A DNA stretch of 64,000 nt from the NCBI RefSeq assembly GCF_000427685.1, contig NZ_KE386573.1, positions 2,960,938-3,024,937 of the forward strand. Direction: 5' to 3'. The translations under genes were made by a program, and so were the position numbers. The notes beneath the pieces are model-generated. The model saw nothing but the letters and a program-made list of their open reading frames with translations, was not told where the DNA came from and ran no database searches. Positions 27,656 to 37,731 of this stretch are shown one piece after another; position 1 is the first letter of the stretch; each line of letters begins with the position of its first letter. The DNA is from Haloplanus natans DSM 17983. GTDB lineage: Archaea; Halobacteriota; Halobacteria; Halobacteriales; Haloferacaceae.

Positions 27656-28657
27656 ATGCTCGGGGCGACGACGGATCTGTTGCGGTTGATCGCAGTGCCC
27701 GCACTCGGGTGGGCGGCGTGGCGTGACGTGCGAACCCGCCGGCTCCCCAACCGGCTGTGGTACCCCCTCCTTGCCGTTGGCCTGCTCACCCTCGCCGTCG
27801 ACGCGGCCGGCCACCTCCCGATGACGACCGTCGCCGACCGCCTCTTCGCCGTCCGCGTCGGCGTCAGCGTCCTGATCCTCGTTCCGCTTGCCTACGGTCT
27901 CTGGTGGATCGGGGGCTTCGGGGGCGCCGACGCCAAGGCGCTGATGACGCTGGCCGTCCTCTTTCCCACCTACCCCGTCTTCTACCTTCGGACCGGCGCG
28001 TATCCGCTCGTCACGACCACCCTCGGCGTGTTCTCGATGACCATCCTGACGAACGCGGTGCTCGTTGGCCTCTTCTATCCCCTCTATCTCGGCGTTCGAA
28101 ACGCCCTCCGTGGCGATCTCTCGCTGGTCATGTTCGTCGGCCGACGAACGGACGTGTCGGCGCTTCTGCGCGAACACGGCCGCCTGTTCGAGACGACCGA
28201 AGGGCTCACTCGGAGCGGCCTCGACCTCGACGCCCTGCGGATGTATCTGCGGTGGCGCGGTACCACCCTCGCGGCGCTCCGGGCGTCGCCGTCGGCTCAC
28301 CGCGACCCGACGAGCGTCGGTGAGACGTACGAGCCGACCGACGGGGCCGTCGACACCGGCACGGACGATGATCGCCCGACGCCGGTGGACGAGACCCGGA
28401 CAGTCGAGAGGGCTCCCGACGACGCCGACCACGACGATCCCTGGGCGGCCGAGCGCTTCCTCGACGACATCGAGGGGAGCGCGTACGGCACGACACCGGA
28501 GACCCTCCGCGAGGGGCTGTGCGTCGTGACGACCCGCGAGACGGTGTGGCTCTCGCCCGGCGTGCCGTTCATCGTGCCCGTCTTCCTCGGCCTCGTTGTC
28601 GCGCTGATCTACGGGGACCTGCTTTTCGGGCTGTTGCGGGCGCTGGGCGTCGCGTGA
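27656..28657 (+). CDS. archaeal prepilin/preflagellin peptidase (A24), 333 aa
   Basis: Membrane aspartic protease that cleaves type III signal peptides of pilins and archaellins (PibD/FlaK type). Catalytic Asps fit D24 in WRDVRTRRLPNRLWYPL and D92 in GGFGGADAK. Membrane segments: about 8-22, 36-50, 68-88, 93-115 and 120-145, and a C-terminal one (about 305-330). The cytosolic region 155-300 is acidic and poorly conserved. Hairpin copy C follows the stop by 11 bases. No pilin gene is adjacent. Confidence 0.9.
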   Translation: MLGATTDLLRLIAVPALGWAAWRDVRTRRLPNRLWYPLLAVGLLTLAVDAAGHLPMTTVADRLFAVRVGVSVLILVPLAYGLWWIGGFGGADAKALMTLAVLFPTYPVFYLRTGAYPLVTTTLGVFSMTILTNAVLVGLFYPLYLGVRNALRGDLSLVMFVGRRTDVSALLREHGRLFETTEGLTRSGLDLDALRMYLRWRGTTLAALRASPSAHRDPTSVGETYEPTDGAVDTGTDDDRPTPVDETRTVERAPDDADHDDPWAAERFLDDIEGSAYGTTPETLREGLCVVTTRETVWLSPGVPFIVPVFLGLVVALIYGDLLFGLLRALGVA

Positions 28658-28668
28658 TAATGTTTACT

Positions 28669-28726
28669 GTAACTGTTTACCGGTGGGTCGCCGGAACGGG
28701 TCGGCGACCCGCCGGTAATGACTTCC
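28669..28726 (+). repeat. compound hairpin element, copy C (3' of prepilin peptidase gene)
   Basis: Begins GTAACTGTTT, then an inner stem ACCGGTGGGTCGCCG (28679-28693) pairing with CGGCGACCCGCCGGT (28702-28716) over a GAACGGGT loop, then AATGACTTCC. Outer arms extend weakly (GTGATAAT / AATAATCAC in the flanks). Same orientation as the upstream gene. It shares its inner stem with copies A and B. Confidence 0.7.
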
Positions 28727-28809
28727 AATAATCACTATGACGCCGCGCGAAGTAGTGCCACCGAACGGTGGAGATTAGTAGTATCCACCCGTATCGATCC
28801 GATATTCAG

Positions 28810-29070
28810 ATGGTGGAAACGGAGTACGATCACGTTCGGCCCATCGGCGACGACGAGCACGCCAGCGAAGCCGTCATCAGAGCCGTCGCGGCCGTCTCCG
28901 ATCGGTCGCCGCTGGATCTCCCGCCGCTTCAAGAGTCCGTCGACGTCGACGCACTCGATCTGCTTTTCGCATCGTCGACGGCGATCGAGGGGCTCCGATT
29001 CACGTACGCCGGCCACGACGTACTGGTCGAACCGGCCCGCGTCCACGTCCGTCGCGGGGACCGGCGGTAA
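28810..29070 (+). CDS. HalOD1 output-domain protein, 86 aa
   Basis: Small single-domain protein of the haloarchaeal HalOD1 type (output domain of signalling proteins): SEAVIRAVAAVSDRSPLDLP, then ESVDVDALDLLFA and GLRFTYAGHDVLVEPARVHV. I chose the ATG at 28810 (MVETEYDHVRP) since a TATA-like GATTAGTAGTAT at about 28772-28783 then has proper spacing; the ATG 28768 overlaps it. Likely interacts with sensory or regulator proteins nearby. Confidence 0.75.
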   Translation: MVETEYDHVRPIGDDEHASEAVIRAVAAVSDRSPLDLPPLQESVDVDALDLLFASSTAIEGLRFTYAGHDVLVEPARVHVRRGDRR

Positions 29071-29079
29071 GTTCCTCGG

Positions 29080-29712
29080 CTACTCGATATCGAGTCGGTC
29101 GAGACACGCCGCCAGCCGCGGCGTCGGGGTGACCGTCCGCGCGTCCGGATCGTACTCGATTACCTCGATAGCCGCCAGTTTCGGCAGGTCGACGTGGTGC
29201 AGGGCGATCGGGAGCCGCCGGTCGTCGTCGGGCTGTATCACGTCGTCACGCAGGCGCAGTTCGGCCGCGAGGTCCTTGAGGGCGAGGCGCCCGTCGTGGT
29301 CGGCGACGACCGACAGGATCACCCGACGGGACGGCCGGGCGAGGAGCGCGCTGACGACCGGCCACGCGGGGTCGTCGGGCGCTCCCAACGGCGGCGGCGA
29401 GATGTCGACCGCCGAAAGCGGGTCGTCGAGGCGGATTCCATCCGGCTGTCGGTCGATCCAGCCCACGGACTCCAGACCCGGGAGGCAGCGGTGCCGGAGG
29501 TCGAGCCGGATCGATCGCGGGTCGACATCGTCCACGACCGCACCGTCGCCGCGTTCCACAGCGGCGAGTCGGCGCCCGAGTTCGTCGACCGTCGTCGGCC
29601 GCGCTCGCGACTCGAGGATCGAGAGGATCCGTCGCTGCCGCGGATCGGCGACGATCGCCGATCGTTCGAGCCCCGCCCTCCCCCCCAGGAGTGGTTGCAG
29701 TTCGCCGTCCAT
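29080..29712 (-). CDS. double DUF7344-type winged-helix regulator, 210 aa
   Basis: Two tandem DUF7344-like winged helices: residues about 15-95 (VADPRQRRILSILESRARPT) and about 115-200 (LLARPSRRVILSVVADHDGR), the second with ALHHVDLPKLAAIEVIEYDP. Convergent with the HalOD1 gene. The start is uncertain: ATG at 29739, 29724 or 29712; a TATA-like GATAAAC near 29744 favours a start near 29712-29724. Targets unknown. Confidence 0.75.
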   Translation of the reverse strand: MDGELQPLLGGRAGLERSAIVADPRQRRILSILESRARPTTVDELGRRLAAVERGDGAVVDDVDPRSIRLDLRHRCLPGLESVGWIDRQPDGIRLDDPLSAVDISPPPLGAPDDPAWPVVSALLARPSRRVILSVVADHDGRLALKDLAAELRLRDDVIQPDDDRRLPIALHHVDLPKLAAIEVIEYDPDARTVTPTPRLAACLDRLDIE

Positions 29713-29766
29713 GCACGTAGCCATACCCGTCGGCGGCATAGTTTATCTACCCAAAATATGTGAGTG

Positions 29767-31953
29767 TCACAGCTCGGCAAACACCACGTCGAGGAGTTTC
29801 CGCTCGGCCTTCCGGACGTGCTGGTGGAACGTCGAGGCGCCGATGTCGAGCGACGCCGCGATGTCCTCGCCGGAGCGGTGCCGCGGCCACGCGAAGAAAC
29901 CGCCGAAATAGCCCGCTTCGAGCGCCGCCCGCTGCCGCTCGGTCAGGTTCTCCGCGAGCGTGTGCAGGACGCGCTGTGACGACGGGTGCTCGCGGATCAC
30001 CTGTCGCTGGCTGACGACCCTGACCTCGAGCGGTGTCTCCTGAAGCCGCTCGACGACCCGCCGCACGTTCGTGCCCGGCGGGAACTGGACGGTCGCGCTG
30101 TACTCGCCGTCTTCGATCGTTCCCCCCTCGACGTTCCCGCCGTAGTCCGCGACGATCGAGGTCAGCGGCGGGTCCGCGAGGCGTTGTTCGAACCGTATCC
30201 GTCCGTCCTGCTCGTCGAACGTCCGCAGTTCCGTCCAGTCCGATCGGTCGTCACGCAGCGCGCGTATCGTCGTCATGGCGTCGCCGGTCGCCGTCCCGTA
30301 GACGAGGAACTCGTCGTCTCCGACCGGCGTCACGCGGTCGATGGTGATCGTCCCGTCTATCGTCCGCGAGTGCTCGACGAGTCCCGGAATCCGGATGTCG
30401 AGTTCGACGACCTCGTCGCTCATGAGTGCCCGCTTCCGATCGACGGCGGTGATCGCATGCCCGATCACGTCGCCCAGCTGGCCGAGCACCGCCCGCTCTT
30501 CCGCCGCGAACGCGTCCGGTCGCGTCGAGCAGACCCCGAGCACGTCGTAGACGATACCCCCGTGGACGACCGGAATCACCGCGGCTGCCCGATACCCGAC
30601 CTCCCGGGCGTCGTCGTGCAACGGGCGACCGTCCTCCTGGGCGTTTCGGACGATCTGTAGCTCCGCGGTCCGGACGGCCTCGCCGACCAGTCCCTCGTTC
30701 TCGCCGGCGGCGGCCGCGATGTCGTCGAGATACCCCTCGACGCCGGCTTCTACCCGTGGCTCCACGCCCGGCCCGGCGTCGACCGCGCCGATCCAGGCCC
30801 CGCGGTACGAGTCGGAGGCCGCCAGCCGGTCACACACTACCCGCTCGATCTCCGCCCGCGTCGACTGCTCGATGACCGCCTCGGTGATCCCCCGGACCAC
30901 GTCGTTGAGTTCGTCGAGGGCGGCCAGTTGCTCGCGCTGTCGCTCGAGTTCGCGTTCGTACTGGCGGCGTTCGGAGATGTCGGTGGCCATCAGGATTGCG
31001 CCGTCGAACTCGCCGTCGCGATAGACGGGGACGGCTCGCCCCGTGAAATACGCCTTCTTCCCGTAGATCGACTCGAACGGGAAGTCGAACTCGATGGTCT
31101 CGCCCTCCTGTAGCCGGTCGAAAAGATCCGCCTGCCCCGTCTCGACGATCGGTGGCAGTGTCCGGATATCCACGCCGATGGCGTCCGAAGACTCCATGTC
31201 GTCGGGGAGGCCGATGATCTCTTCGGCACGCGGATTCTCGTAGGTGATCCGTAACTCCTCGTCGAGGCGGAAGGTGCCGAACGGGGCGTTCTCCACCAAC
31301 TCCTCGTTGAACTGGCGGGCATCCCGGAGTCGTCGCTCCTGTTCTTTGCGCTCGGTGATGTCGCGGACGACACAGATGATCCCGTCGTCGTCGGCGACGG
31401 TTAGCGAGAGATCCTGCGTGAAGGTACTCCCGTCTTGCCGCTGTCCGAGCACTTCGCCGCGCCACGCGCCGTCCTCGTACAGCGTCGGGATGATCTCCGC
31501 CTCGAACCGGTCGAGTTCCGACTCGGGGTAACACATCGACCAGTGGTCGCCGAGAAACGCCGTCGCGTCGTCGTAGCCGTACACCTCGACGTGGCTCTCG
31601 TTGACGTAGACGTACTCGCCGTCGTCGTCGGTGATGGCGATGCCGTCGATGGCCGACTCCATCATCCGGGACCGGCGCTCCAGTTCCCGGTCCCGGTGTT
31701 CCCCGGGCGTCTCGCTGCTTGTCGACCGCTCGTAGGCGGGCGGTCGCCACCAGACCCGCGCGTTCGAGCCAACCGACTTCGTGCGTACCGCCCCGCGGTC
31801 GGCGAGCGTCCGCAACCGCTTGTAGACGGTCCGACGGTTCGCGTCGAGTGCGTCCGCCACGTCGAGCGTGGTGAGCGGTTCGCACCGATCCTCGCGCCGG
31901 TCGAACACCGCCAGCGTCTCGGCGTAGATGTCCGTCCCCTGACTGGAGCCCAT
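29767..31953 (-). CDS. PAS-PAS-GAF-bacterioopsin activator-HTH10 regulator, 728 aa
   Basis: Soluble sensor-regulator. N-terminal winged helix (about 1-66; [20 protein letters not shown]); PAS1 (about 87-205, [18 protein letters not shown]) ; PAS2 (about 215-330); GAF (about 350-495, [15 protein letters not shown]); bacterioopsin-activator module (about 510-660); HTH-10 (about 672-725, [20 protein letters not shown]). The N-terminal DNA-binding-type winged helix plus C-terminal HTH is not common in this class. It may sense redox or light via PAS, but no cofactor residue can be assigned. Divergent from hisI. Confidence 0.92.
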   Translation of the reverse strand: MGSSQGTDIYAETLAVFDRREDRCEPLTTLDVADALDANRRTVYKRLRTLADRGAVRTKSVGSNARVWWRPPAYERSTSSETPGEHRDRELERRSRMMESAIDGIAITDDDGEYVYVNESHVEVYGYDDATAFLGDHWSMCYPESELDRFEAEIIPTLYEDGAWRGEVLGQRQDGSTFTQDLSLTVADDDGIICVVRDITERKEQERRLRDARQFNEELVENAPFGTFRLDEELRITYENPRAEEIIGLPDDMESSDAIGVDIRTLPPIVETGQADLFDRLQEGETIEFDFPFESIYGKKAYFTGRAVPVYRDGEFDGAILMATDISERRQYERELERQREQLAALDELNDVVRGITEAVIEQSTRAEIERVVCDRLAASDSYRGAWIGAVDAGPGVEPRVEAGVEGYLDDIAAAAGENEGLVGEAVRTAELQIVRNAQEDGRPLHDDAREVGYRAAAVIPVVHGGIVYDVLGVCSTRPDAFAAEERAVLGQLGDVIGHAITAVDRKRALMSDEVVELDIRIPGLVEHSRTIDGTITIDRVTPVGDDEFLVYGTATGDAMTTIRALRDDRSDWTELRTFDEQDGRIRFEQRLADPPLTSIVADYGGNVEGGTIEDGEYSATVQFPPGTNVRRVVERLQETPLEVRVVSQRQVIREHPSSQRVLHTLAENLTERQRAALEAGYFGGFFAWPRHRSGEDIAASLDIGASTFHQHVRKAERKLLDVVFAEL

Positions 31954-32046
31954 ATCCGAGGCTTGGTACCGAGACACATAGTTCCGCCGGCGGAACTCCG
32001 GACCGGACGACACAAGACCTATCGGTGGAGCCGTCCTGTCTCGTCT

Positions 32047-32415
32047 ATGACCGTCGAGGTGGATTTCGGCTCGGACGGCCTCGTCCCCACCGTCGCACAG
32101 GACGCCGACTCCGGCGAGGTGTTGATGCTGGCGTACGTTTCGCCCGAGGCACTCGACCGGACCCGCGAGACGGGGCGGGCGCACTACCACTCCCGGAGCC
32201 GTGACGAACTCTGGGAGAAGGGAGCGACGAGCGGCCACATCCAGCACGTTCGGGAGGTTCGGGTGGACTGTGACGGCGACACCCTGCTCTATCTCGTCGA
32301 CCAGGACGGCGGCGCCTGTCACACCGGTTACCGCTCCTGTTTCTACCGGACCGTCGAGGGCGAAACCGTCGGCGAACGCGTCTTCGACCCCGACGAGGTG
32401 TACGATTCGGAATGA
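32047..32415 (+). CDS. hisI: phosphoribosyl-AMP cyclohydrolase, 122 aa
   Basis: Third step of histidine synthesis. Signatures: [67 protein letters not shown] with the zinc/Mg-binding Cys and Asp residues. Single-domain form, no HisE fusion. Overlaps the next gene by four bases (ATGA). Confidence 0.96.
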   Translation: MTVEVDFGSDGLVPTVAQDADSGEVLMLAYVSPEALDRTRETGRAHYHSRSRDELWEKGATSGHIQHVREVRVDCDGDTLLYLVDQDGGACHTGYRSCFYRTVEGETVGERVFDPDEVYDSE

Positions 32416-33536
32416 GCGACGCGGAGAGCGGCGTCGCGGCGGAGACGCTCCGTGACGCCCGCGAGGAACTCGCCGACGCGAGCGCCGCCGTCGAGGAGGC
32501 GGGGGAACGACGGCTCCGGACCGTCCGCGACGCCCACCGTGAGGCGACCGCCCTCCTCGACCGGTACGAGGGGAGGGCGACCGGGACCGGCGACTTCCGC
32601 GCGTACGTCGAGTTCCAGGAGAAGTTCGTCGAACTCGTCGAGGAACTCCCCGAGGACCTGCCGGCCCGGGAGGCGTTCGAGGCGGCGAACGAGCACCTCG
32701 ACCAGCGCCGCCTCGGCGAGGACGACTTCGACCGGGCGCGGGAACTCCTCGAACCGGCGGCCGACCGTGCCGCCCTGCTCGGGGAGCGCGAGGACGCACG
32801 GGAGCGCTACGAGACGGTGCGACGCGACGCCCGGCGGCGACGGCGGGAACTCGACGACCGGATCGACGAACTGGAGCGCCTGCAACGCCTGGGCGAGGCC
32901 GATCTCGACGCCCCCGTCGAGCGCCTGCGTGATCCGGTCGCGTCCTACAACGAGGCCGTCGAGGAGGCGTGGCGGGAGTTCCGACGGACGGCGAGCGCCC
33001 GCGAACTCTTCCGCGTCGTCGAGGCGAGCGAGGCGTACCCCCTCGCCGCCTTCGAGCAGCCGCCGTCGGACCTGCGGGCGTACGTCGAGACGACGCCGGC
33101 GGGCGAGGAGCCGATTCCGACGCTCCTGGAGTACGCGGACTACTCGACGTCGAAGCTCTCACACTACGTCGACGACCCGGGCGCCCTCCGGACGCGGGTG
33201 TCGACGGGACGGACCTATCTCGAACGGCTGGACGCCGAGCCGTTGACGGTGTCGTGGCCGCCGCCGTCGGCCGACCGTCTCCGGTATCGGGCGGCCGAAC
33301 TCGTCTCCGTCGTTGCCCGCTTCGCCCCCGAGGAGGTTGTCGCGGAGGCGCGTCGGCTCCGCCGCCTGCCCGACGAAGTGGCGTACGAGCACCTGCGCGA
33401 GACGGCGCTCGCTCGCGACGAACTCGACGCGGACGAACGGGAACGGCTGGAACGCGGGGCGGTCGAGGCGGAACTGAGCGCCGCCCGCGACGAACGCGAG
33501 CGGATCGAACGGGCGCTCGCCGAGACGGGGAGCTAG
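32412..33536 (+). CDS. coiled-coil haloarchaeal protein, DUF7118-like, 374 aa
   Basis: Highly charged, nearly all helical protein rich in Ala, Glu, Arg: coiled coil over about residues 10-60 and 120-165, then a region with [20 protein letters not shown] and a C-terminal coil ending in [14 protein letters not shown]. It resembles the DUF7118 family by memory. Translationally coupled to hisI (ATGA). Convergent with glmM, overlapping it by four bases. Function unknown. Confidence 0.7.
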   Translation: MSDAESGVAAETLRDAREELADASAAVEEAGERRLRTVRDAHREATALLDRYEGRATGTGDFRAYVEFQEKFVELVEELPEDLPAREAFEAANEHLDQRRLGEDDFDRARELLEPAADRAALLGEREDARERYETVRRDARRRRRELDDRIDELERLQRLGEADLDAPVERLRDPVASYNEAVEEAWREFRRTASARELFRVVEASEAYPLAAFEQPPSDLRAYVETTPAGEEPIPTLLEYADYSTSKLSHYVDDPGALRTRVSTGRTYLERLDAEPLTVSWPPPSADRLRYRAAELVSVVARFAPEEVVAEARRLRRLPDEVAYEHLRETALARDELDADERERLERGAVEAELSAARDERERIERALAETGS

Positions 33537-34885
33537 GCGTCGAGGTGGGCGCGCAGGTCGGCGACGAGACGCTCGGCCCGCGCCGCGTCCCGCGCCTCGG
33601 CGTAGACGCGGATCTTGGGTTCGGTGCCGCTGGGACGGACGAGCAGCCACGCGTCACCGTAGTCGAGACGGTAGCCGTCGGTCGTCTCGAGGTCGGCGTC
33701 GGCCCCGCGGGCGTAGGCCTCGGCGGCGTCGAGGAGCCGGTCGCGTTCGGCGTCGTCGTCGTAGGGCAGGTTCTCCCGGACCAGGTGGTAGTCGGTGTAC
33801 GGCGCGACGACATCGCTCGCCGGCCGGTCGGCCGCTGCGAGGAGTTCGAGGAACTTCGCGGCGACGTAGGCGCCGTCGCGGGTCAGGCGGTGTTCGGGGA
33901 AGAAGACCCCGCCGTTGCCCTCGCCGGCGACGGGGACCCGGTCGCCCGCGTCGCGGCGCTCCTGTATCCGCGTGACGATGTGTGTCGAACCGATGGGCGT
34001 CAAATCGAGGTCGGCGTCCGCCTCGGCGACGGCGTCGACCAGTCGCTGTGAGACGTTGACCGCGGTGACGACGACATCGTCGGCGTCGATTTCGGCCGCC
34101 GCGAGCGCCGCGAAGGAGGTGTCGCCGTCGATGGTCTCCCCGCGTTCGTCGACGAAGATGGCGCGGTCGGCGTCGCCGTCGTGGGCGACCCCCAGGTCGG
34201 CGTCCGTCGAGCGAACGAGACGGCGGAGCGCGCTCAGGTTCCCGGCGACGGGTTCGGGGTCGCGGCCGGGGAAGCGGCCGTCCGGGTCCGCGTTGACCGT
34301 ACGAACCGTACAGCCGAGTTCGCGGAGGAGGGCGGGCGACACCCGACAGCCGGCGCCGTGACCGGGATCGACCGCGACCGTCAGATCGGCGGCCGCGATG
34401 GCCTCGCGGTCCACGCCCGCGAGGAGGTCCGCACGGTAGTCGTCGGCCGCGCCGTCGATTCGGCGGGTGCGCCCGACGCCGTCCCAGGCGGCGACGGCGT
34501 CGACGGCGAAGACGTGCGTTTCGACCCGCTCGTACCCGTCGACGGACAGTTCCGTGCCGTCGTCGCCGAGGAGTTTGATGCCGTTGTACTCCGGGGGGTT
34601 GTGAGAGGCGGTGATGTGGACGGCGGGCACCCCCTCGGTCGCACAGTAGTACGCGACGCCGGGCGTCGGGAGCATGCCCAGTCGATCCACGTCGACGCCG
34701 GCGGCGGCGAGGGTGCCGGCAGCAACGTCGGTGAAGGGATGGCCCGAGAGGCGGGTGTCGCGGGCGACAGCGATTCTGTCGGCGTCCCAGACGGTTGCGG
34801 CGGCGGCCGCTACCTGCTGGACGAGTTCGGCAGTGAACCCCTCACCGACGACGCCGCGTGTACCGCTCGAACCGAACAGTTCCAT
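33533..34885 (-). CDS. glmM: phosphoglucosamine/phosphohexomutase, 450 aa
   Basis: Alpha-D-phosphohexomutase family. Starts MELFGSSGTRG; phosphoserine S94 in ITASHNPPEYNG; metal loop HDGDADRAIFVD near 225; sugar loop GEGNGGVFFPEHRLTRDG; C-terminal phosphate loop VRPSGTEPKIRVYAE. It may interconvert GlcN-6-P/GlcN-1-P or hexose phosphates; the exact sugar is uncertain. It sits between his genes on the opposite strand. Confidence 0.9.
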   Translation of the reverse strand: MELFGSSGTRGVVGEGFTAELVQQVAAAAATVWDADRIAVARDTRLSGHPFTDVAAGTLAAAGVDVDRLGMLPTPGVAYYCATEGVPAVHITASHNPPEYNGIKLLGDDGTELSVDGYERVETHVFAVDAVAAWDGVGRTRRIDGAADDYRADLLAGVDREAIAAADLTVAVDPGHGAGCRVSPALLRELGCTVRTVNADPDGRFPGRDPEPVAGNLSALRRLVRSTDADLGVAHDGDADRAIFVDERGETIDGDTSFAALAAAEIDADDVVVTAVNVSQRLVDAVAEADADLDLTPIGSTHIVTRIQERRDAGDRVPVAGEGNGGVFFPEHRLTRDGAYVAAKFLELLAAADRPASDVVAPYTDYHLVRENLPYDDDAERDRLLDAAEAYARGADADLETTDGYRLDYGDAWLLVRPSGTEPKIRVYAEARDAARAERLVADLRAHLDA

Positions 34886-34991
34886 CGAGGGATGGTCGGC
34901 GCGGAGGGCACAAATCCGTTGTGTCTGTGGTGTCTCGGACGGCTCCCGCCGTACCGGTCGGATTTTAGGCGCCCACGCCGTCCCGTCCGGT

Positions 34992-35714
34992 ATGACGCAG
35001 TTCCCGGAGTTCGAGGTGATCCCCGCCGTCGATATGCAGGACAGCGAGGTGGTGCAACTGGTCCAGGGGGAGCGCGGCACGGAGAAACGCTACGGCGACC
35101 CCGTCGAGGCGGCGCGGCGGTGGGTCGACGCCGGCGCCCGAACCCTCCATCTGGTCGACCTCGACGGCGCCTTCGAGGGCGAACGCGCCAACGCGTCGGC
35201 GGTCGAAGCCGTCGTCGAGGCGGTGGACGTACCGATCCAACTCGGCGGCGGTATCCGGACCGCCGCGGACGCCCTGTCGCTGCTGGATCGGGGCGTCGAC
35301 CGCGTGATCCTCGGCACCGCCGCCGTCGAGAACCCCGACATCGTCCGGACGATCAGCGACGAGCGACCGGGGAGCGTCGTGGTGAGTCTCGACGCGAAAG
35401 GCGACGAAGTGGTCGTCTCGGGGTGGACCGAAGGGACGGGGCTCGACCCCGTCGCGGCCGCCGAACGCTACGAGGAGTTGGGCGCCGGCGCCATCCTCTT
35501 TACCGACGTGGACGTGGAGGGAAAGCTGGAGGGGGTGCGGACCGAGCGGATCGAACGCCTCGCGGACGCGGTGGAGATACCGGTCGTCGCCAGCGGGGGC
35601 GTCGCCAGCCTCGACGACGTGCGGGCGTGCCGGGAAGCGGGCGCCGCGGCCGTCGTCGTCGGCACCGCGCTGTACGAGGGGGCGTTCACGCTGGCGGCGG
35701 CGATGGACGCGTAG
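34992..35714 (+). CDS. hisA: ProFAR isomerase HisA, 240 aa
   Basis: Fourth step of histidine synthesis, a TIM barrel with twin half-barrels. Catalytic Asp D14 in [13 protein letters not shown] and the second Asp in [15 protein letters not shown]; phosphate loops [14 protein letters not shown] and [13 protein letters not shown]. Length normal. Followed 37 bases later by hisB on the same strand. Confidence 0.96.
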   Translation: MTQFPEFEVIPAVDMQDSEVVQLVQGERGTEKRYGDPVEAARRWVDAGARTLHLVDLDGAFEGERANASAVEAVVEAVDVPIQLGGGIRTAADALSLLDRGVDRVILGTAAVENPDIVRTISDERPGSVVVSLDAKGDEVVVSGWTEGTGLDPVAAAERYEELGAGAILFTDVDVEGKLEGVRTERIERLADAVEIPVVASGGVASLDDVRACREAGAAAVVVGTALYEGAFTLAAAMDA

Positions 35715-35751
35715 GCGCAACCGACTTACGCACGCCCCGAGAGGATCGGAT

Positions 35752-36336
35752 ATGGACCGCACGGCCGCCCGGAGCCGCGAAACCGCGGAGACGACGATCG
35801 ATCTGACCCTCGACGTGGACGGCGAGGGCGACGCCCGCGTCGACACCGGCATCGGCTTCTTCGATCACATGCTCGAATCCTTCGCCAAACACGGCCTGTT
35901 CGACCTCACAGTCGACTGCGACGGCGACCTGGAGATCGACGACCACCACACCGTCGAGGACGTGGCGCTCGTCCTCGGCGCGGCGTTCGACGAGGCCCTC
36001 GGCGACAAGCGCGGCATCCGCCGGTTCGCCGACCGGCGTGTCCCCCTCGACGAAGCCGTCGCGAGCGTCGTCGTCGACGTGAGCGGCCGCCCCCTCTATC
36101 GCTTCGACGGCGCGTTCTCCCAGGAGCGCGTCGGGGCGTTCACGAGCGCCATGGCGCGACATTTCGGTCGATCGCTGGCGATGCAGGCGGGGCTGACCCT
36201 CCACGTCGACGTGACGGGCGAGAACGCCCACCACGAGGTCGAAGCGCTGTTCAAGGCGCTCGCGCGCACGCTCGACGACGCTACCCGGATCGACGACCGA
36301 CGCTCCGACACGCCGAGCACGAAAGGCGAGCTGTGA
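35752..36336 (+). CDS. hisB: imidazoleglycerol-phosphate dehydratase, 194 aa
   Basis: Manganese enzyme of histidine synthesis. Signatures: [32 protein letters not shown], and the C-terminal [20 protein letters not shown]. Monofunctional form without the HisB phosphatase. Likely co-transcribed with hisA. Confidence 0.96.
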   Translation: MDRTAARSRETAETTIDLTLDVDGEGDARVDTGIGFFDHMLESFAKHGLFDLTVDCDGDLEIDDHHTVEDVALVLGAAFDEALGDKRGIRRFADRRVPLDEAVASVVVDVSGRPLYRFDGAFSQERVGAFTSAMARHFGRSLAMQAGLTLHVDVTGENAHHEVEALFKALARTLDDATRIDDRRSDTPSTKGEL

Positions 36337-36409
36337 GACTCAACTACTGTCGTAGCTCGTTTCGACACCCGTCGTTAGTTATTTGATCGAGGGAGCCGAG
36401 TGGGCGGGT

Positions 36410-36646
36410 ATGCAGGCGTTCGACAGGCTCGACAGCGACACCTCGAAGCTCGTGGTGCTTTACCTCCAGCGCGTAGGGGACGCGACGCCGGATCGGATCG
36501 CCGACCGCCTCCGACTGCCGCTTCTGACGGTGCTCGCGACCGTTCGCTACCTGGTCGAGGAGGGGCTGGTTCGCCGGCTGGACGGCTCGGATCGGGTCGT
36601 CCTGGCCGAGACGGCGCGGCCACGGCGTGACCGCCGGCCCGCTTAA
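36410..36646 (+). CDS. small winged-helix protein, 78 aa
   Basis: MQAFDRLDSDTSKLVVLYLQ, then TPDRIADRLRLPLLTVLATV and RYLVEEGLVRRLDGSDRVVL: a compact winged helix. ATG 36410 is preferred because TTAGTTATTTG at about 36374-36384 gives TATA spacing. Convergent with the 2-hydroxyacid dehydrogenase, stop codons overlapping by four bases. Probably a DNA-binding regulator; targets unknown. Confidence 0.7.
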   Translation: MQAFDRLDSDTSKLVVLYLQRVGDATPDRIADRLRLPLLTVLATVRYLVEEGLVRRLDGSDRVVLAETARPRRDRRPA

Positions 36647-37617
36647 TCCAGCACCGCCTCGTTCACCACGGACGGCGGCACCTCGCCGACGAGCGCCGCC
36701 GCGACGTTCCGGGCGGCCTTCTCGCGGAGTTCGACGACGCTCTCGGCGGAGTTGTAGGCGGCGTGGGGCGTGAGGATCACGTCGTCGAGGTCGAGCAGCG
36801 GCGAGTCGTCGTCGGGCGGTTCCTCCGCGAGTACGTCGAGGCCGGCGCCGGCGATTTCGCCCACCCGGATCGCGTCGGCCAGCGCGTCCTCGTCGACGAT
36901 GCCGCCGCGGGCGGTGTTGAGCAGGAACGCCGTCTCCTTCATCCGGGCCAGTTCGTCCGGACCGATCAGTCCCTCCGTCGCCGGTGTGAGCGGGGCGTGG
37001 ATCGAGACGGCGTCCGATTCGGCGAGGAGGTCGTCCCGGTCGTCGACGAGCGTCACGGCCTCGCCCGCCACGTCGGTCTCGTCGAGGTAGGGGTCGTGAG
37101 CGAGGACGTCCATCCCGAGCGCTCGGGCCTTCTCCCCGACCGCCCGCGCGATGTCGCCGTAGGCGATCAGGCCGAGCGTCCCCCCGTCGAGGCGGCGCAT
37201 CGTCCGCCCGGCGGTCACGTCCCACTCACCCGCCTCGACGCGGTCGTTGTAGTCGACGACCTTCCGCGCCAGGGCGAGCAGGAGGGCTATCGTGTGGTCC
37301 GAGACCTCGGGGATGCAGTAGTCCGGCACGTTCGTCACGTAGACGCCACGCTCGGTGGCGGCGTCCAGATCGACGTTGTCGAAGCCGATGCCGGTCCGGG
37401 AGACGACCCGGCAGTTGGGCATCAGATCGAGCAGGTCGGCGTCGACATCCGCGTACATCACGATGACACCGTCGGGATCGGCGTCGGCGAGGACGGTTTC
37501 GAGCGGGTCGTCGCGCGTCTCGGCGTCGACCAGTTCGGCGTCGACCTCGTCGAGGATGGCACGCTCGATGTCGAGGTCGGCGAAAGTGTGGTCGGTGAAG
37601 ACGACGGTGTGGCGCAT
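36643..37617 (-). CDS. D-2-hydroxyacid dehydrogenase, CtBP-like, 324 aa
   Basis: NAD-dependent 2-hydroxyacid dehydrogenase (SerA/CtBP group) without an ACT domain. Catalytic Arg in NTARGGIVDEDAL, Glu in AEEPP, His in LTPHAAYNS. The nucleotide loop LGLIAYGDIA has Ala in place of the second Gly of GxGxxG, seen in CtBP-like members. Substrate unknown; candidate glyoxylate/hydroxypyruvate or a signalling role. Confidence 0.88.
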   Translation of the reverse strand: MRHTVVFTDHTFADLDIERAILDEVDAELVDAETRDDPLETVLADADPDGVIVMYADVDADLLDLMPNCRVVSRTGIGFDNVDLDAATERGVYVTNVPDYCIPEVSDHTIALLLALARKVVDYNDRVEAGEWDVTAGRTMRRLDGGTLGLIAYGDIARAVGEKARALGMDVLAHDPYLDETDVAGEAVTLVDDRDDLLAESDAVSIHAPLTPATEGLIGPDELARMKETAFLLNTARGGIVDEDALADAIRVGEIAGAGLDVLAEEPPDDDSPLLDLDDVILTPHAAYNSAESVVELREKAARNVAAALVGEVPPSVVNEAVLD

Positions 37618-37731
37618 GGCTCGCCAATCAGCGGCCAAAAAGTAGTATGTGTCGAACGATGGGTGGCGACCACGCTCACGACCGATTCGAGCGCGTCGGG
37701 GCCGGCGGACGAAACCAAACACCGAAGCGGG

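Noticed and set aside
29767-33813. 1348-residue minus-strand frame extending the HTH-10 regulator upstream
   Set aside because: The part beyond 31953 is Arg/Pro-rich antisense to hisI and the coiled-coil gene; the regulator starts at ATG 31953.
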